This document shows, one piece after another, positions 42,690-50,579 of a DNA stretch of 50,579 bases (position 1 is its first letter; each line of letters opens with the position of its first letter). The notes below the pieces were generated by a model, which worked only from the letters and a program-made list of their open reading frames with translations, was not told where the DNA came from and searched no databases. A program made the position numbers and the translations under genes. This stretch comes from an uncultured Pseudomonadota bacterium (lineage in GTDB: Bacteria > Pseudomonadota > Gammaproteobacteria > Burkholderiales > SG8-39), in NCBI GenBank assembly GCA_903834835.1, contig CAILKO010000063.1:1-50579 (forward strand). The letters are read 5' to 3'.

Positions 42690-45569
42690 ATGGACCAGAA
42701 ACTCGCGGACGAAACGCTCGCCGCACAGGAAATTAGCCGCGAAACGCTGCTTGAGAAGTACGCGAAGGGCAAGGAGGCCTCGATCGACGAGGTGCGCCGT
42801 CGTGTCGCCCACGCGCTCGCCCAGGTGGAAGCGCCGGAGAAACGCGGTGTCTGGGAAAAGCGGTTCTACGGCGCGCTCGAAGGCGGCTTCATACCCGCCG
42901 GCCGGATCAATTCCGCGGCCGGAATCGAAATGCAGGCCACGCTCATCAACTGCTTCGTGCAACCCGTGGGCGATTCGATATCCGAGATCGTGGACGACAA
43001 GCCGGGCATCTATACCGCACTCAAGGAGGCGGCAGAGACGATGCGCCGCGGCGGCGGGGTAGGCTACAATTTTTCCGCAATTCGTCCGAAGGGCGCCGAG
43101 GTAAAAGGGACGCGTTCGCGGGCAAGCGGTCCGGTGTCCTATATGCGCGTGTTCGACCGCTCCTGCGAGACCGTCGAATCGGCGGGCGCACGGCGTGGCG
43201 CCCAGATGGGCGTATTGCGCTGTGACCATCCCGACGTCGAGGATTTCATCCACGCCAAGGATCAGGGCGACCTCGCCAATTTCAACATCTCGGTCGGCGT
43301 GACCGATGAATTCATGCAGGCAGTAGAGCATGACGCGGAGGTTGAACTGGTGCACCGGTCGCGGCCCGGCCGCGAGCAGATGGAAGCTGGTGCTTATCAA
43401 CGCGCGGACGGCGTCTGGGTATTCCGTCGGGTGCGCGCGCGCGCACTCTGGGACCAGATCATGCGCTCGACCTACGATCATGCAGAGCCTGGCATTCTGT
43501 TCCTCGACCGGATGAACCGTGACAACAACCTGAACTACTGCGAGACCATCGAGGCCACCAACCCCTGCGGCGAACAGCCTCTGCCCGCCTACGGCTGCTG
43601 CTGCCTGGGATCGGTCGATCTCACCCGTTTCGTACGTGAGCCCCTGACCGCCAGTGCGCATTTTGACTTTGAGCGTTTCGGCAAGATCGTCGAGACCGCC
43701 ATCCGCATGCTCGACAACGTTCTGGAAGTCACCGCCTGGCCGCTCGAGCAGCAGCACAAGGAGGCGATGGCCAAGCGCCGCGTGGGACTCGGCTTCACGG
43801 GACTCGGGGATGCGCTCGTGATGCTAGGGCTGCGCTACGACACCGAAGAAGCGCGCGTCAGCGCCGCGCGAATATCCGAGTCGATGCGTAACTGCGCCTA
43901 CCGCGCCTCGGCCGATCTGGCGCGCGAGAAGGGCTCATTCCCGCTCTACAACGAAGACCTCTATCTTTCCGGCACAAGCTTCGCAGCGCGCCTGCCTGAC
44001 GATGTGAAGGCAGTGATCCGCAAACACGGCATTCGAAACAGCCACCTGCTGTCGATCGCACCGACCGGTACGATCAGCCTCGCCTTCGCTGACAACGCAT
44101 CGAATGGAATCGAGCCACCGTTCTCATGGGTCTACACGCGCAAGAAGCGCATGGCGGACGGGTCGCTCAAGGAGTACCAAGTCGAGGACCACGCCTGGCG
44201 CCTCTATCGCACAATGGGCGGCGATATGGAAAATCTGCCGCCGCAGTTCGTGACCGCGCTCGAGATCAGTGCCGAGGCACACGAGAAGATGGTAGCGACA
44301 GTCGCGCCCTACGTGGATACAAGCATCTCCAAGACCGTGAACGTCCCGGAGGACTATCCCTACGAGGAATTCCAGAATCTCTATTTCGCCGCGTGGAAAT
44401 CGGGCCTGAAGGGTCTTGCAACCTACCGGCCGAATGCGGTGCTCGGCTCAGTGTTGTCGGTTGGCACTTCCGTGGAAAAGGAAAAGCCTCAGGATTTCCG
44501 CTCTGACGACGTGAATCGTCGCATCCACATCAAGACCCTGCCTGAACCGGTGCTCGAGAGCCTGCGCTGGCCCGGAAGGCCGGACCTGCCCTCGGGCAAT
44601 CCGGCCTGGACCTACATGATTGAACACCCGCAGGCACAATTCGCGGTATTCGTCGGCCATGTGGAGAACGGTCGCAAACACCCCTTCGAAGTCTGGGTAA
44701 ATGGCAGCGAGCAGCCGCGCGGCCTGGGTGCGCTCGCCAAGACGCTGTCGATGGACATGCGCGCGCGCGACGCGGAGTGGCTAAAGCTCAAACTTGACGC
44801 GCTCTCGAAGGCTGCGGGTGACGATGCCTTCGACATGCCGTTCCCGCCGGACGGGGGAGCACGCCGCATGCCCTCCATCGTAGCCGCGTTCGCGCAAGTG
44901 GTGCGTTGGCGCGTCGATCAGCTCGAAACGGGACTTGCCGAGGAGGCCTTTGACCTTGCTCCGGAATCCGGAAAATCTCCGCTGCTCGATGCGATGTTCG
45001 CTCTCAAAGAACCCAAGACCGGCACCGACGGCACGATGTCCTGGACCGTGGACGTATTCAATCCCCGGAGCGGCGACGACTTCGTACTCGGACTGAAGGA
45101 AATTGCCCTCCCCGCCCAGGATGGTTCCGGCGCTGGAAGCACCCGCCCGTACTCGGTTTGGTTGTCCGGGGAATATCCGCGGGCGCTCGACGGACTGTGC
45201 AAGCTGCTCTCGCTCGACATGCGCGTACTCGACCCTGCATGGATCGGCATGAAGCTGCGAAAGTTACTCGATTTCCCCGAGCCGCTCGGCGATTTCATGG
45301 CCTTCGTTCCTGGCAAGGGCCGGCAACAGACCTATCCGTCCACGGTCGCCTACATGGCGGCACTGATCCTGCACCGTTATGCGATGCTCGGCATACTCGA
45401 CGAGCACGGATATCCACAGCACGTGACCGGACTGCTCGAATCGCCGCATGGCGGGAAGGCGCCCCTGATGAAGGGCGCGAAGTGTCCGGAGTGCGGCAAC
45501 CACGCAATGATCCGCAAGGACGGATGCGACTACTGCACGGCCTGCGGTTACGTCGGCACTTGTGGCTGA
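42690..45569 (+). CDS. nrdJ: Vitamin B12-dependent (class II) ribonucleotide reductase
   Basis: NrdJ reduces ribonucleotides with adenosylcobalamin and needs no NrdB subunit. The 959 residues have an ATP-cone-like or N-terminal helical region, then the class II barrel with [14 protein letters not shown] and the conserved NPCGEQPL (291-298, with C293). The C-terminal part carries two TSCPD-type domains (about 640-770 and 785-905), both of the form [21 protein letters not shown] zinc ribbon (C932, C935, C949, C952 with C946 and C958 nearby) ends the protein. The ATG at 42690 has GGAAG. No nrdAB or nrdD was seen in the window. I found no B12 riboswitch motif upstream. It probably supplies dNTPs in aerobic growth as long as B12 is available. 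Confidence 0.95.
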   Translation: MDQKLADETLAAQEISRETLLEKYAKGKEASIDEVRRRVAHALAQVEAPEKRGVWEKRFYGALEGGFIPAGRINSAAGIEMQATLINCFVQPVGDSISEIVDDKPGIYTALKEAAETMRRGGGVGYNFSAIRPKGAEVKGTRSRASGPVSYMRVFDRSCETVESAGARRGAQMGVLRCDHPDVEDFIHAKDQGDLANFNISVGVTDEFMQAVEHDAEVELVHRSRPGREQMEAGAYQRADGVWVFRRVRARALWDQIMRSTYDHAEPGILFLDRMNRDNNLNYCETIEATNPCGEQPLPAYGCCCLGSVDLTRFVREPLTASAHFDFERFGKIVETAIRMLDNVLEVTAWPLEQQHKEAMAKRRVGLGFTGLGDALVMLGLRYDTEEARVSAARISESMRNCAYRASADLAREKGSFPLYNEDLYLSGTSFAARLPDDVKAVIRKHGIRNSHLLSIAPTGTISLAFADNASNGIEPPFSWVYTRKKRMADGSLKEYQVEDHAWRLYRTMGGDMENLPPQFVTALEISAEAHEKMVATVAPYVDTSISKTVNVPEDYPYEEFQNLYFAAWKSGLKGLATYRPNAVLGSVLSVGTSVEKEKPQDFRSDDVNRRIHIKTLPEPVLESLRWPGRPDLPSGNPAWTYMIEHPQAQFAVFVGHVENGRKHPFEVWVNGSEQPRGLGALAKTLSMDMRARDAEWLKLKLDALSKAAGDDAFDMPFPPDGGARRMPSIVAAFAQVVRWRVDQLETGLAEEAFDLAPESGKSPLLDAMFALKEPKTGTDGTMSWTVDVFNPRSGDDFVLGLKEIALPAQDGSGAGSTRPYSVWLSGEYPRALDGLCKLLSLDMRVLDPAWIGMKLRKLLDFPEPLGDFMAFVPGKGRQQTYPSTVAYMAALILHRYAMLGILDEHGYPQHVTGLLESPHGGKAPLMKGAKCPECGNHAMIRKDGCDYCTACGYVGTCG

Positions 45570-45583
45570 GTTTCCTGACCGTG

Positions 45584-45618
45584 GGGTCCGGACCGGCGCG
45601 TTGCAGCCCGCCGGACCC
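45584..45618 (+). terminator. Possible hairpin after nrdJ
   Basis: GGGTCCGG (45584-45591) and CCGGACCC (45611-45618) form an eight-pair stem with a 19-base loop, 14 bp after the nrdJ stop. There is no T run, and the next gene begins 45 bp later, so this could be a terminator or a simple hairpin. Confidence 0.35.
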
Positions 45619-45663
45619 GCGGAACGCCAGACCCCAACATTCGACAACCAGAGGAGACATACC

Positions 45664-46107
45664 ATGGCATCGCTCAAACTGGCACATGCCTCGACCATCG
45701 TGGATACCGCGCTAGCCGAGGCGCAGAATCGAAAGCTGCAGCCGATTTCCGTCGCCGTACTTGATGCCGGCGGCAACGTCATGGCGTTCAAGCGCGGCGA
45801 CGGCTCGGGCATCGTTCGATTCGAAATCGCCTATGGCAAAGCCTGGGGTTCGCTGGGCATGGGATTCGGCAGCCGTGAACTTGCGGAGCGCGTAACCAAA
45901 GCGCCTGCTTTCTTCGCGGCGCTCGCGACCACGAGCCAGGGAAGGATGCTCCCCTCGCCCGGGGGCGTGCTCATTCTCGACTCGAACAAGGAGGTCATCG
46001 GCGCAGTGGGCGTCACCGGTGACACCGGAGATAACGACGAGATCTGCGCGATCAAGGGTATCGAGGCTGCCGGATTCACCGCTGCACCCGGCATGCCCGG
46101 ACGCTAG
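45664..46107 (+). CDS. HbpS/GlcG family heme-binding-type protein (DUF336)
   Basis: This is a 147-residue protein of the GlcG/HbpS family. It has the family blocks SVAVLDAGGNVMAFKRGDG, then FGIAYGKAW-like RFEIAYGKAWGSLGMG and the C-terminal GAVGVTGDTGDNDEICAIKGI. Members bind haem or degrade corrinoids in some species, but most are unstudied. No signal peptide is present. The start at 45664 has GAGGAG. It stands between nrdJ and a D-2-hydroxyacid dehydrogenase, and with the latter may form an operon (46 bp apart). In glycolate clusters GlcG is found next to hydroxyacid oxidases, so a small-acid pathway would fit. Confidence 0.88.
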   Translation: MASLKLAHASTIVDTALAEAQNRKLQPISVAVLDAGGNVMAFKRGDGSGIVRFEIAYGKAWGSLGMGFGSRELAERVTKAPAFFAALATTSQGRMLPSPGGVLILDSNKEVIGAVGVTGDTGDNDEICAIKGIEAAGFTAAPGMPGR

Positions 46108-46153
46108 CGGCGCGCGCGGCAAGTCCCGCCGCGAGAAGAGGAAAAAGACGAGC

Positions 46154-47209
46154 ATGCGAGGACCAGTCCGACGCTTGGTGTATTTCGGATGGATGGACGA
46201 CGCCACCGCCATGGATGCGCTTGGCGGGCGAGAAGACCTGACGCTGATCCGACTCGCCCTCGCCGGCGACGATCGCCTGAGCTGGACGGAATTCTCTGCC
46301 GCCCACGGCTACCAGTCTTCATCGCGCACCGAATTGCGCGAGCCTTGGTTCGCCGATGCAGGAATGTTCGCACGCGCGCCCGCGCTGCTTGCCGTCTGTT
46401 CCTCCGGAGCCGGCTACGACACGATCGACGTCGACGCCGCGACCCGCGCCGGGGTGCTCGCCTGCAATCAGGCCGGCGCCAACCGCGAAGCCGTGGCAGA
46501 ACATGTAATCGGATACATGCTGGCCCTGTCGAAGCGGATCGCCCAGAGCCACCGCCTCATGATCCGCACCACAAACCTGGACCGCTTCAACGTGAAGGGC
46601 AACGACATCCATGGCAAGACCCTGGGAATCGTGGGCCTGGGTCATGTCGGCGCACATCTCGCCAGCATCTGCCGCAAGGCTTTCGGGATGACGGTGCTCG
46701 CCTACGACCCCTACATCGACCAGCACCAGTACTCCCGCTGCGAAGCGCAGTCAACCTCTCTCGAGGAACTGCTTGTACGCTCGGACTTCGTTTCGCTCAA
46801 TTGCGCGCTTACCCCGGAAACCCGGGGCATGATCGGCGCACGGCAATTCGCCCTGATGAAACCGACCGCCTACTTCGTGACTACTGCCCGCGGCGGCATA
46901 CACGACGAGACCGCACTTGCCGAGGCGCTCGCGTCCGGGCGCATTGCGGGGGCTGGACTGGACGTTTTCGAGCAGGAGCCGCCTGCCCCCGATCATCCAC
47001 TGCTCGCTTTCGACAATGTGCTCGCGAGTCCGCATACCGCAGGAATCACCGCCGAAGCACTGGCCAACGCGACACGTTCCGCCACTGACCAGTGGCTGGA
47101 CATCTTCGCCGGCAGGGCACCACGCTGCCTGCTGAATCCGGAGGCTTGGCCAGGTTACAGCGAGCGCTTCGAACACCTCTTCGGAGTTCGCCCGCAGCCC
47201 CTCGCGTGA
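46154..47209 (+). CDS. D-2-hydroxyacid dehydrogenase (NAD-dependent)
   Basis: This cytosolic enzyme has 351 residues and interconverts 2-keto and D-2-hydroxy acids. The NAD motif is GLGHVGAHLA (161-170), and the catalytic set is R246 in ARGG, E275 in FEQEPP and H294 in SPHTAG. The substrate domain begins VYFGWMDDATAMDAL. These residues and their order are typical of the glycerate/phosphoglycerate dehydrogenase family; the exact substrate is open. It has AGAGGAAAA upstream of the ATG and follows the HbpS-like gene by 46 bp. It converges with a Bug protein gene, 22 bp apart. A Bug binding protein beside a hydroxyacid dehydrogenase hints at uptake and use of a small organic acid. Confidence 0.92.
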   Translation: MRGPVRRLVYFGWMDDATAMDALGGREDLTLIRLALAGDDRLSWTEFSAAHGYQSSSRTELREPWFADAGMFARAPALLAVCSSGAGYDTIDVDAATRAGVLACNQAGANREAVAEHVIGYMLALSKRIAQSHRLMIRTTNLDRFNVKGNDIHGKTLGIVGLGHVGAHLASICRKAFGMTVLAYDPYIDQHQYSRCEAQSTSLEELLVRSDFVSLNCALTPETRGMIGARQFALMKPTAYFVTTARGGIHDETALAEALASGRIAGAGLDVFEQEPPAPDHPLLAFDNVLASPHTAGITAEALANATRSATDQWLDIFAGRAPRCLLNPEAWPGYSERFEHLFGVRPQPLA

Positions 47210-47231
47210 GCAGCGGGCGCCGGAAACCCGA

Positions 47232-48209
47232 CTACTGGACCTTAAGGTTTGCCGCCTTGACTACAGCGCGGTATTTTTCCAGATCGCTCCGCATCTTGGC
47301 ATTGAACTCGTCAGGCGTGGCATGCCGCAACGTGTAGAGGAAATTTGCCAGGATCGTTAGCACGGCAGGGTCCTTCTGGCCGATCTCCAGGGCAGCGAAC
47401 AGTTTGTCGATCACCGGCCTGGGCGTGCCCGCACGGGCGACCAACGCAATCTCCGCAGGAAAATTGAATTCCCGCAGGCCGGCCGCCTCCATGACCGAGG
47501 GAACGTCCGGGGTATACCGGTCGCGCTTGGGACTCGAATTCGCGAGTGCCCTCACCTTGCCTGCCTTCACCTGATTGGTAATGCTGCCGTATCCGGACAG
47601 GATGAAATCAAGATCACCGCGCAGCATGCCTGCAACGGATTCCGCACTGCCCCGGAAAGGTACCGCAGCCATGTCCGTTCCGGTAGCGGTCTTGAAGGCT
47701 TCGCCAACGATGTACATGATGCTGCCCACACCGGTTACTCCAAAACGCAGCGCCCCCGGCTTCGCCTTCGCACGCGCGACGAGGTCGGAAATGCTCTTGA
47801 TCGGAGAATCCGCGATGACCGAGAAGTACAGGTCGTTCGAGTAAACCATACCTATCCCGGTGAAGTCCTTGAGTGGATCGTAAGGCAGGTCGGCCTGCAG
47901 CGCTGGGAACACGGCCCAATGACTGGAGTCCGGAGCGAAGATCGTGTAGCCGTCGGCCGGCGCAGCCTTCAGATCCAGCACGGCAGGCACGCCGCCGCCC
48001 CCGGCCTTGGCTTCCACGACGACGCCTTGCTTGAGTGTCCGACTCATCGACTCAGCCAGGGCTCGGATCACGATGTCCGGACCCGACGCCGTCGGATTCG
48101 GCATGATGATACGCACTGGCCGGCTTGGATAGTCTTGGGCAAGTGCCGCGGGCACCGCGCAGACAACCAGCAATGCAGTCAGAAATCCCCTACCTCTGAG
48201 TTGAACCAT
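47232..48209 (-). CDS. Bug/TctC-family periplasmic solute-binding protein
   Basis: This is a second exported Bug protein, 325 residues long. The signal peptide covers about 1-25 (CAVPAALAQ), and the mature protein starts [24 protein letters not shown] and the C-terminal [13 protein letters not shown] complete the family pattern. A GAGGAGGGGG site precedes the ATG at 48209. As with the first Bug protein, no permease is near. It is divergent from htpG, so the 222-bp region holds promoters for both. The ligand is unknown; the neighbouring hydroxyacid dehydrogenase suggests a small acid. Confidence 0.9.
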   Translation of the reverse strand: MVQLRGRGFLTALLVVCAVPAALAQDYPSRPVRIIMPNPTASGPDIVIRALAESMSRTLKQGVVVEAKAGGGGVPAVLDLKAAPADGYTIFAPDSSHWAVFPALQADLPYDPLKDFTGIGMVYSNDLYFSVIADSPIKSISDLVARAKAKPGALRFGVTGVGSIMYIVGEAFKTATGTDMAAVPFRGSAESVAGMLRGDLDFILSGYGSITNQVKAGKVRALANSSPKRDRYTPDVPSVMEAAGLREFNFPAEIALVARAGTPRPVIDKLFAALEIGQKDPAVLTILANFLYTLRHATPDEFNAKMRSDLEKYRAVVKAANLKVQ

Positions 48210-48328
48210 GACCCCCTCCTCTCGATGAAATGCCTGACGGCAACCCACAAACCTAGCGTCCGGCCGCCCGGGAGCAGCCCTCCGGTGAACTATACCGACT
48301 ATACCCTTGGACGACAGCCGATGTCGGG

Positions 48329-48356
48329 CTTGAAATTGATCGCGACCGCCCCAATT
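48329..48356 (+). promoter_or_regulatory. Sigma-32 (heat-shock) promoter of htpG
   Basis: CTTGAAA (48329-48335) matches the sigma-32 -35 box exactly, and CCCCAATT (48349-48356) matches the CCCCATNT -10 box except one base, with a 13-base spacer. It lies about 76 bp upstream of the htpG start, on the same strand. This is the expected control for a heat-shock chaperone. Confidence 0.85.
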
Positions 48357-48431
48357 TCGGATGCTCGTACCGCATCCCAACCAACCCGATTCCTCCAAAT
48401 TTCACCAAATCACGCATACCCAGGAGTGAGC

Positions 48432-50351
48432 ATGTCCGCAACCGCAGAGAAGATGGGATTTCAGGCCGAAGTAAAGCAGCTCCTTCAGCTGATGATCCAT
48501 TCGCTCTACAGCAACAAGGAGATCTTCCTCCGCGAACTGATCTCAAACGCCTCTGATGCCGCGGACAAACTCCGCTTCGAGGCGCTTGGAAATAGTGCGC
48601 TGTTCGAGTCAGAACCCGAACTCAAGATCCGCATCGCGTATGACAAGTCCGCACGCACCATCACGGTATCGGACAACGGCATCGGCATGTCCCGGGAAGA
48701 GGTCATCGGGAACATCGGGACGATCGCACGCTCGGGGACCCGTGAATTCTTCAAGGGGCTGAGCGGCGACCAGGCCAGAGACGCGAACCTGATCGGCCAG
48801 TTCGGAGTGGGGTTCTACGCGTCCTTTATCGTCGCCGACAAGGTGACGCTCCTGACCCGGCGCGCCGGGCTTCCAGCCGACCAGGCCGTTCGCTGGGAAT
48901 GTGACATGGCAGAGGCGGGCGAATACAGCATCGCCCCCGCGGTCAAGGAAACTCGCGGCACCGATATCATCCTCCATCTGCGCAAGGCCGATGAGGACGA
49001 AGAATCCTCCGATACGCTGCTTGATGGCTACCGTCTTCGCGCAATCGTGCGCAAGTACTCCGACCATATCGCAATCCCGATCGTAATGGCGAAGGAATCG
49101 CCGGCAGATGCTGCAAGCGAGACACCCACCATTGAAGACGAAACCATCAATCAGGCGAACGCTATCTGGGCGAGGCCCAAGGGAGAAATAACCGAGGAGC
49201 AGTACCACGAGTTCTACCGGCACGTGGCGCACGATTTCGAGCCGCCTCTCGCGTACAGCCACAATCGGGTGGAGGGACGCCAGGAGTACACCCAGCTGCT
49301 CTACATCCCCCAACGCGCGCCCTTCGACCTCTGGGACCGTGATCATCGCAGAGGCCTGAAACTGTACGTCCGGCGTGTATTCATCATAGACGACGCCGAG
49401 CACCTGCTCCCGGCTTACCTGCGTTTCGTGCGCGGCGTGGTTGATTCGAGCGACCTTCCGCTGAACGTTTCGCGCGAAATACTTCAGCAGAGCCGCGACA
49501 TCGATGCCATCCGCTCCGGCAACACTCGCAGGGTGCTTCAGATGATGGACGAGCTCGCCGAACATCAGACCGAAAAATACGCATCGTTCTGGCAAGCCTT
49601 CGGACGTGTGCTCAAGGAAGGCATGGGCGAGGACCCAGCAAACCGCGACCGCATCGCGAAACTTCTGCGTTTCTCGAGCACCCACACAGACAGCGAATCG
49701 CCAACCGTGTCGCTTGCCGACTACGTTTCGCGCATGAAGCCCGACCAGGAGAAGATCTACTACGTCACGGCAGAGAGCTTTCTCGCGGCGAAGGGAAGTC
49801 CGCACCTCGAGGTACTGCGCAAGAAGGGAGTCGAAGCCTTGCTGCTACACGAGCGTATCGATGAGTGGGTCGTAGGCAACCTGCACGAGGTCGAGGGCAA
49901 GGCGCTTGTTTCAGCTGCCAAGGGTGCGCTTGACCTGGGCAAGATGGAAGACGAATCCGACAAGAAAGCGCAGGAAGAAAAGGCCGGCGAGTTCAAGGAC
50001 CTCGTGGCGAAACTGAAGGATGAGCTGGGCGACAAAGTGAAAGATGTACGGGTCACTCATCGGCTGACCATCTCGCCGGCCTGCCTGGTCGCTGACGAGA
50101 ACGACCTAGGCGGCAATCTGGCGCGAATACTGAAAATGGCCGGGCAGGCCGCGCCGGCAAACAAGCCCATACTCGAAATCAATCCGGTTCATCCGCTCAT
50201 CGAACGCATGAAGACCGAGGTGCCGCACTTCGGCGACTGGGCTCATCTCATGTTCGATCAGGCGCTTCTTGCCGAGGGCGGGGTTCTGGACGATCCGGCC
50301 GGCTTCGTGCGCCGCATGAACGAACTCCTGCTGGAGCTCGCGCGCAGCTGA
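48432..50351 (+). CDS. htpG: Chaperone HtpG (Hsp90)
   Basis: HtpG is the bacterial Hsp90, a dimeric ATP-dependent chaperone. The 639 residues start with an ATPase domain that shows [16 protein letters not shown] with the conserved Glu and Asn, [11 protein letters not shown], and [15 protein letters not shown] middle domain with [23 protein letters not shown] and [10 protein letters not shown] follows, then the dimerisation domain. It lacks the eukaryotic MEEVD tail, as expected. CAGGAG precedes the ATG at 48432. A sigma-32 promoter lies upstream and a GC-rich hairpin follows the stop. Family length is 610-640, so the gene is complete. Confidence 0.98.
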   Translation: MSATAEKMGFQAEVKQLLQLMIHSLYSNKEIFLRELISNASDAADKLRFEALGNSALFESEPELKIRIAYDKSARTITVSDNGIGMSREEVIGNIGTIARSGTREFFKGLSGDQARDANLIGQFGVGFYASFIVADKVTLLTRRAGLPADQAVRWECDMAEAGEYSIAPAVKETRGTDIILHLRKADEDEESSDTLLDGYRLRAIVRKYSDHIAIPIVMAKESPADAASETPTIEDETINQANAIWARPKGEITEEQYHEFYRHVAHDFEPPLAYSHNRVEGRQEYTQLLYIPQRAPFDLWDRDHRRGLKLYVRRVFIIDDAEHLLPAYLRFVRGVVDSSDLPLNVSREILQQSRDIDAIRSGNTRRVLQMMDELAEHQTEKYASFWQAFGRVLKEGMGEDPANRDRIAKLLRFSSTHTDSESPTVSLADYVSRMKPDQEKIYYVTAESFLAAKGSPHLEVLRKKGVEALLLHERIDEWVVGNLHEVEGKALVSAAKGALDLGKMEDESDKKAQEEKAGEFKDLVAKLKDELGDKVKDVRVTHRLTISPACLVADENDLGGNLARILKMAGQAAPANKPILEINPVHPLIERMKTEVPHFGDWAHLMFDQALLAEGGVLDDPAGFVRRMNELLLELARS

Positions 50352-50365
50352 TCCGGACCTCACCG

Positions 50366-50402
50366 AGCCGTGCAGGATGCGCACCACGAGTCCTGCACGG
50401 CT
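50366..50402 (+). terminator. GC-rich hairpin downstream of htpG
   Basis: AGCCGTGCAGGA (50366-50377) pairs with TCCTGCACGGCT (50391-50402), a perfect 12-pair stem with a 13-base loop, 15 bp after the htpG stop. An AT-rich stretch follows, but no T run. Likely the htpG terminator. Confidence 0.7.
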
Positions 50403-50405
50403 ATT

Positions 50406-50425
50406 TAGTAACACTTACGTTACTA
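50406..50425. repeat. Palindrome copy 3: TAGTAAC-N6-GTTACTA core
   Basis: TAGTAAC (50406-50412), spacer ACTTAC, GTTACTA (50419-50425). The flanks pair only partly (mismatch, then TAT with ATA). It lies just after the htpG terminator and 25 bp before the stop of the IS30-type transposase. Confidence 0.9.
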
Positions 50426-50579
50426 TATATCGCATTATGCCTGGGTGAGTTCAACCCAACAGTGCAACAGGGGTTTTCTGGGATTGTAGAGACCCGAACA
50501 GCACCTCGTGGGGTGTTCGGAAGCCCAGGCACTTCCGGGGTCTGTGATTCAAGCGACGGGTTGCAAAGCGCATAGCCTC
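50426..50579. mobile_element. IS30-family insertion sequence, one end (boundary approximate)
   Basis: The element is identified by the transposase C-terminus at 50451-50579. IS30-family ends lie close to the transposase stop, so the terminal inverted repeat should fall roughly between 50426 and 50475; I cannot place it exactly because the other end is outside the window. The window holds only the transposase 3' end. Confidence 0.6.
50451..50579 (-). CDS. IS30-family transposase, C-terminal 42 residues (rest outside window)
   Basis: Reading inward from the right edge on the minus strand gives 42 residues and a TGA at 50453-50451. They include LNHRPRKCLGFRTPHEVLFG, the highly conserved end of IS30-type DDE transposases (NxRPRKxLGFxTPxEVL), and finish in VALLG. 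The catalytic DDE residues lie upstream, beyond the window, so whether the copy is intact cannot be judged. Confidence 0.9.
   Translation of the reverse strand, partial: EAMRFATRRLNHRPRKCLGFRTPHEVLFGSLQSQKTPVALLG

Noticed and set aside
48609..49805. Minus-strand frame of 398 residues
   Set aside because: It lies opposite htpG, whose motifs are unmistakable.
1..50579. tRNA, rRNA, CRISPR array, prophage or toxin-antitoxin module
   Set aside because: I looked for clover-leaf ends, regularly spaced repeats, integrase motifs and small paired genes and saw none I could support.

Overview
The window looks like a chromosomal segment of a GC-rich betaproteobacterium, most likely in or near the Burkholderiales. 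The evidence is the gene content: two Bug/TctC-type solute-binding proteins without permeases, the aat-bpt-pyrD order, a soluble RnfB-like ferredoxin overlapping nth, a DUF1841 protein, GreB and a class II ribonucleotide reductase. I saw no tRNA, rRNA, CRISPR array, riboswitch or integrase. The only mobile DNA is the 3' end of an IS30-family transposase at the right edge.

Layout. Positions 1-5.3 kb hold a two-partner secretion pair on the minus strand (TpsB transporter, then a TpsA exoprotein running off the left edge). A DXD-type glycosyltransferase lies divergent to it, behind a C10 tract. Positions 5.3-16 kb form a catabolic-looking accessory region of mixed orientation: Bug protein, two SDR-type enzymes, an HsaA-like flavin monooxygenase, YciI-like protein, GMC oxidoreductase, cupin, isochorismatase-type hydrolase, dienelactone-hydrolase-like protein, luciferase-like oxidoreductase and a C-C bond hydrolase of the BphD/MhpC/HsaD type. 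Together they suggest breakdown of a cyclic or aromatic compound that I cannot identify. Positions 16-24 kb are housekeeping: NUDIX hydrolase, ammonium channel, the N-degron transferases Aat and Bpt, PyrD, RnfB-like protein, endonuclease III, DUF1841 and an exported metallo-beta-lactamase-fold protein.

Positions 24-32 kb hold two small cytochromes c divergent from a MoxR/CoxE-like pair, then a minus-strand pair of a PilB/GspE-type ATPase and a PAS-GGDEF-EAL protein with start and stop overlapping. Positions 32-42 kb carry an MFS transporter, a PCuAC copper chaperone, a peroxiredoxin, a Cys-rich secreted protein, a two-domain M16 peptidase, GreB, an ankyrin membrane protein, a sorbosone-dehydrogenase-like beta-propeller and a TPR protein that seems to end in a CHAT remnant. 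Positions 42-50.5 kb carry nrdJ, a HbpS/GlcG-like protein, a D-2-hydroxyacid dehydrogenase, a second Bug protein and htpG behind a good sigma-32 promoter.

The main unexplained signal is a palindrome, TAGTAAC-N6-GTTACTA. It occurs three times (14.05, 33.25 and 50.41 kb), each time with exactly six spacer bases and each time downstream of genes. Two copies sit between convergent gene ends, and their different flanks remain self-complementary; in the second copy the perfect arms reach 22 bp.
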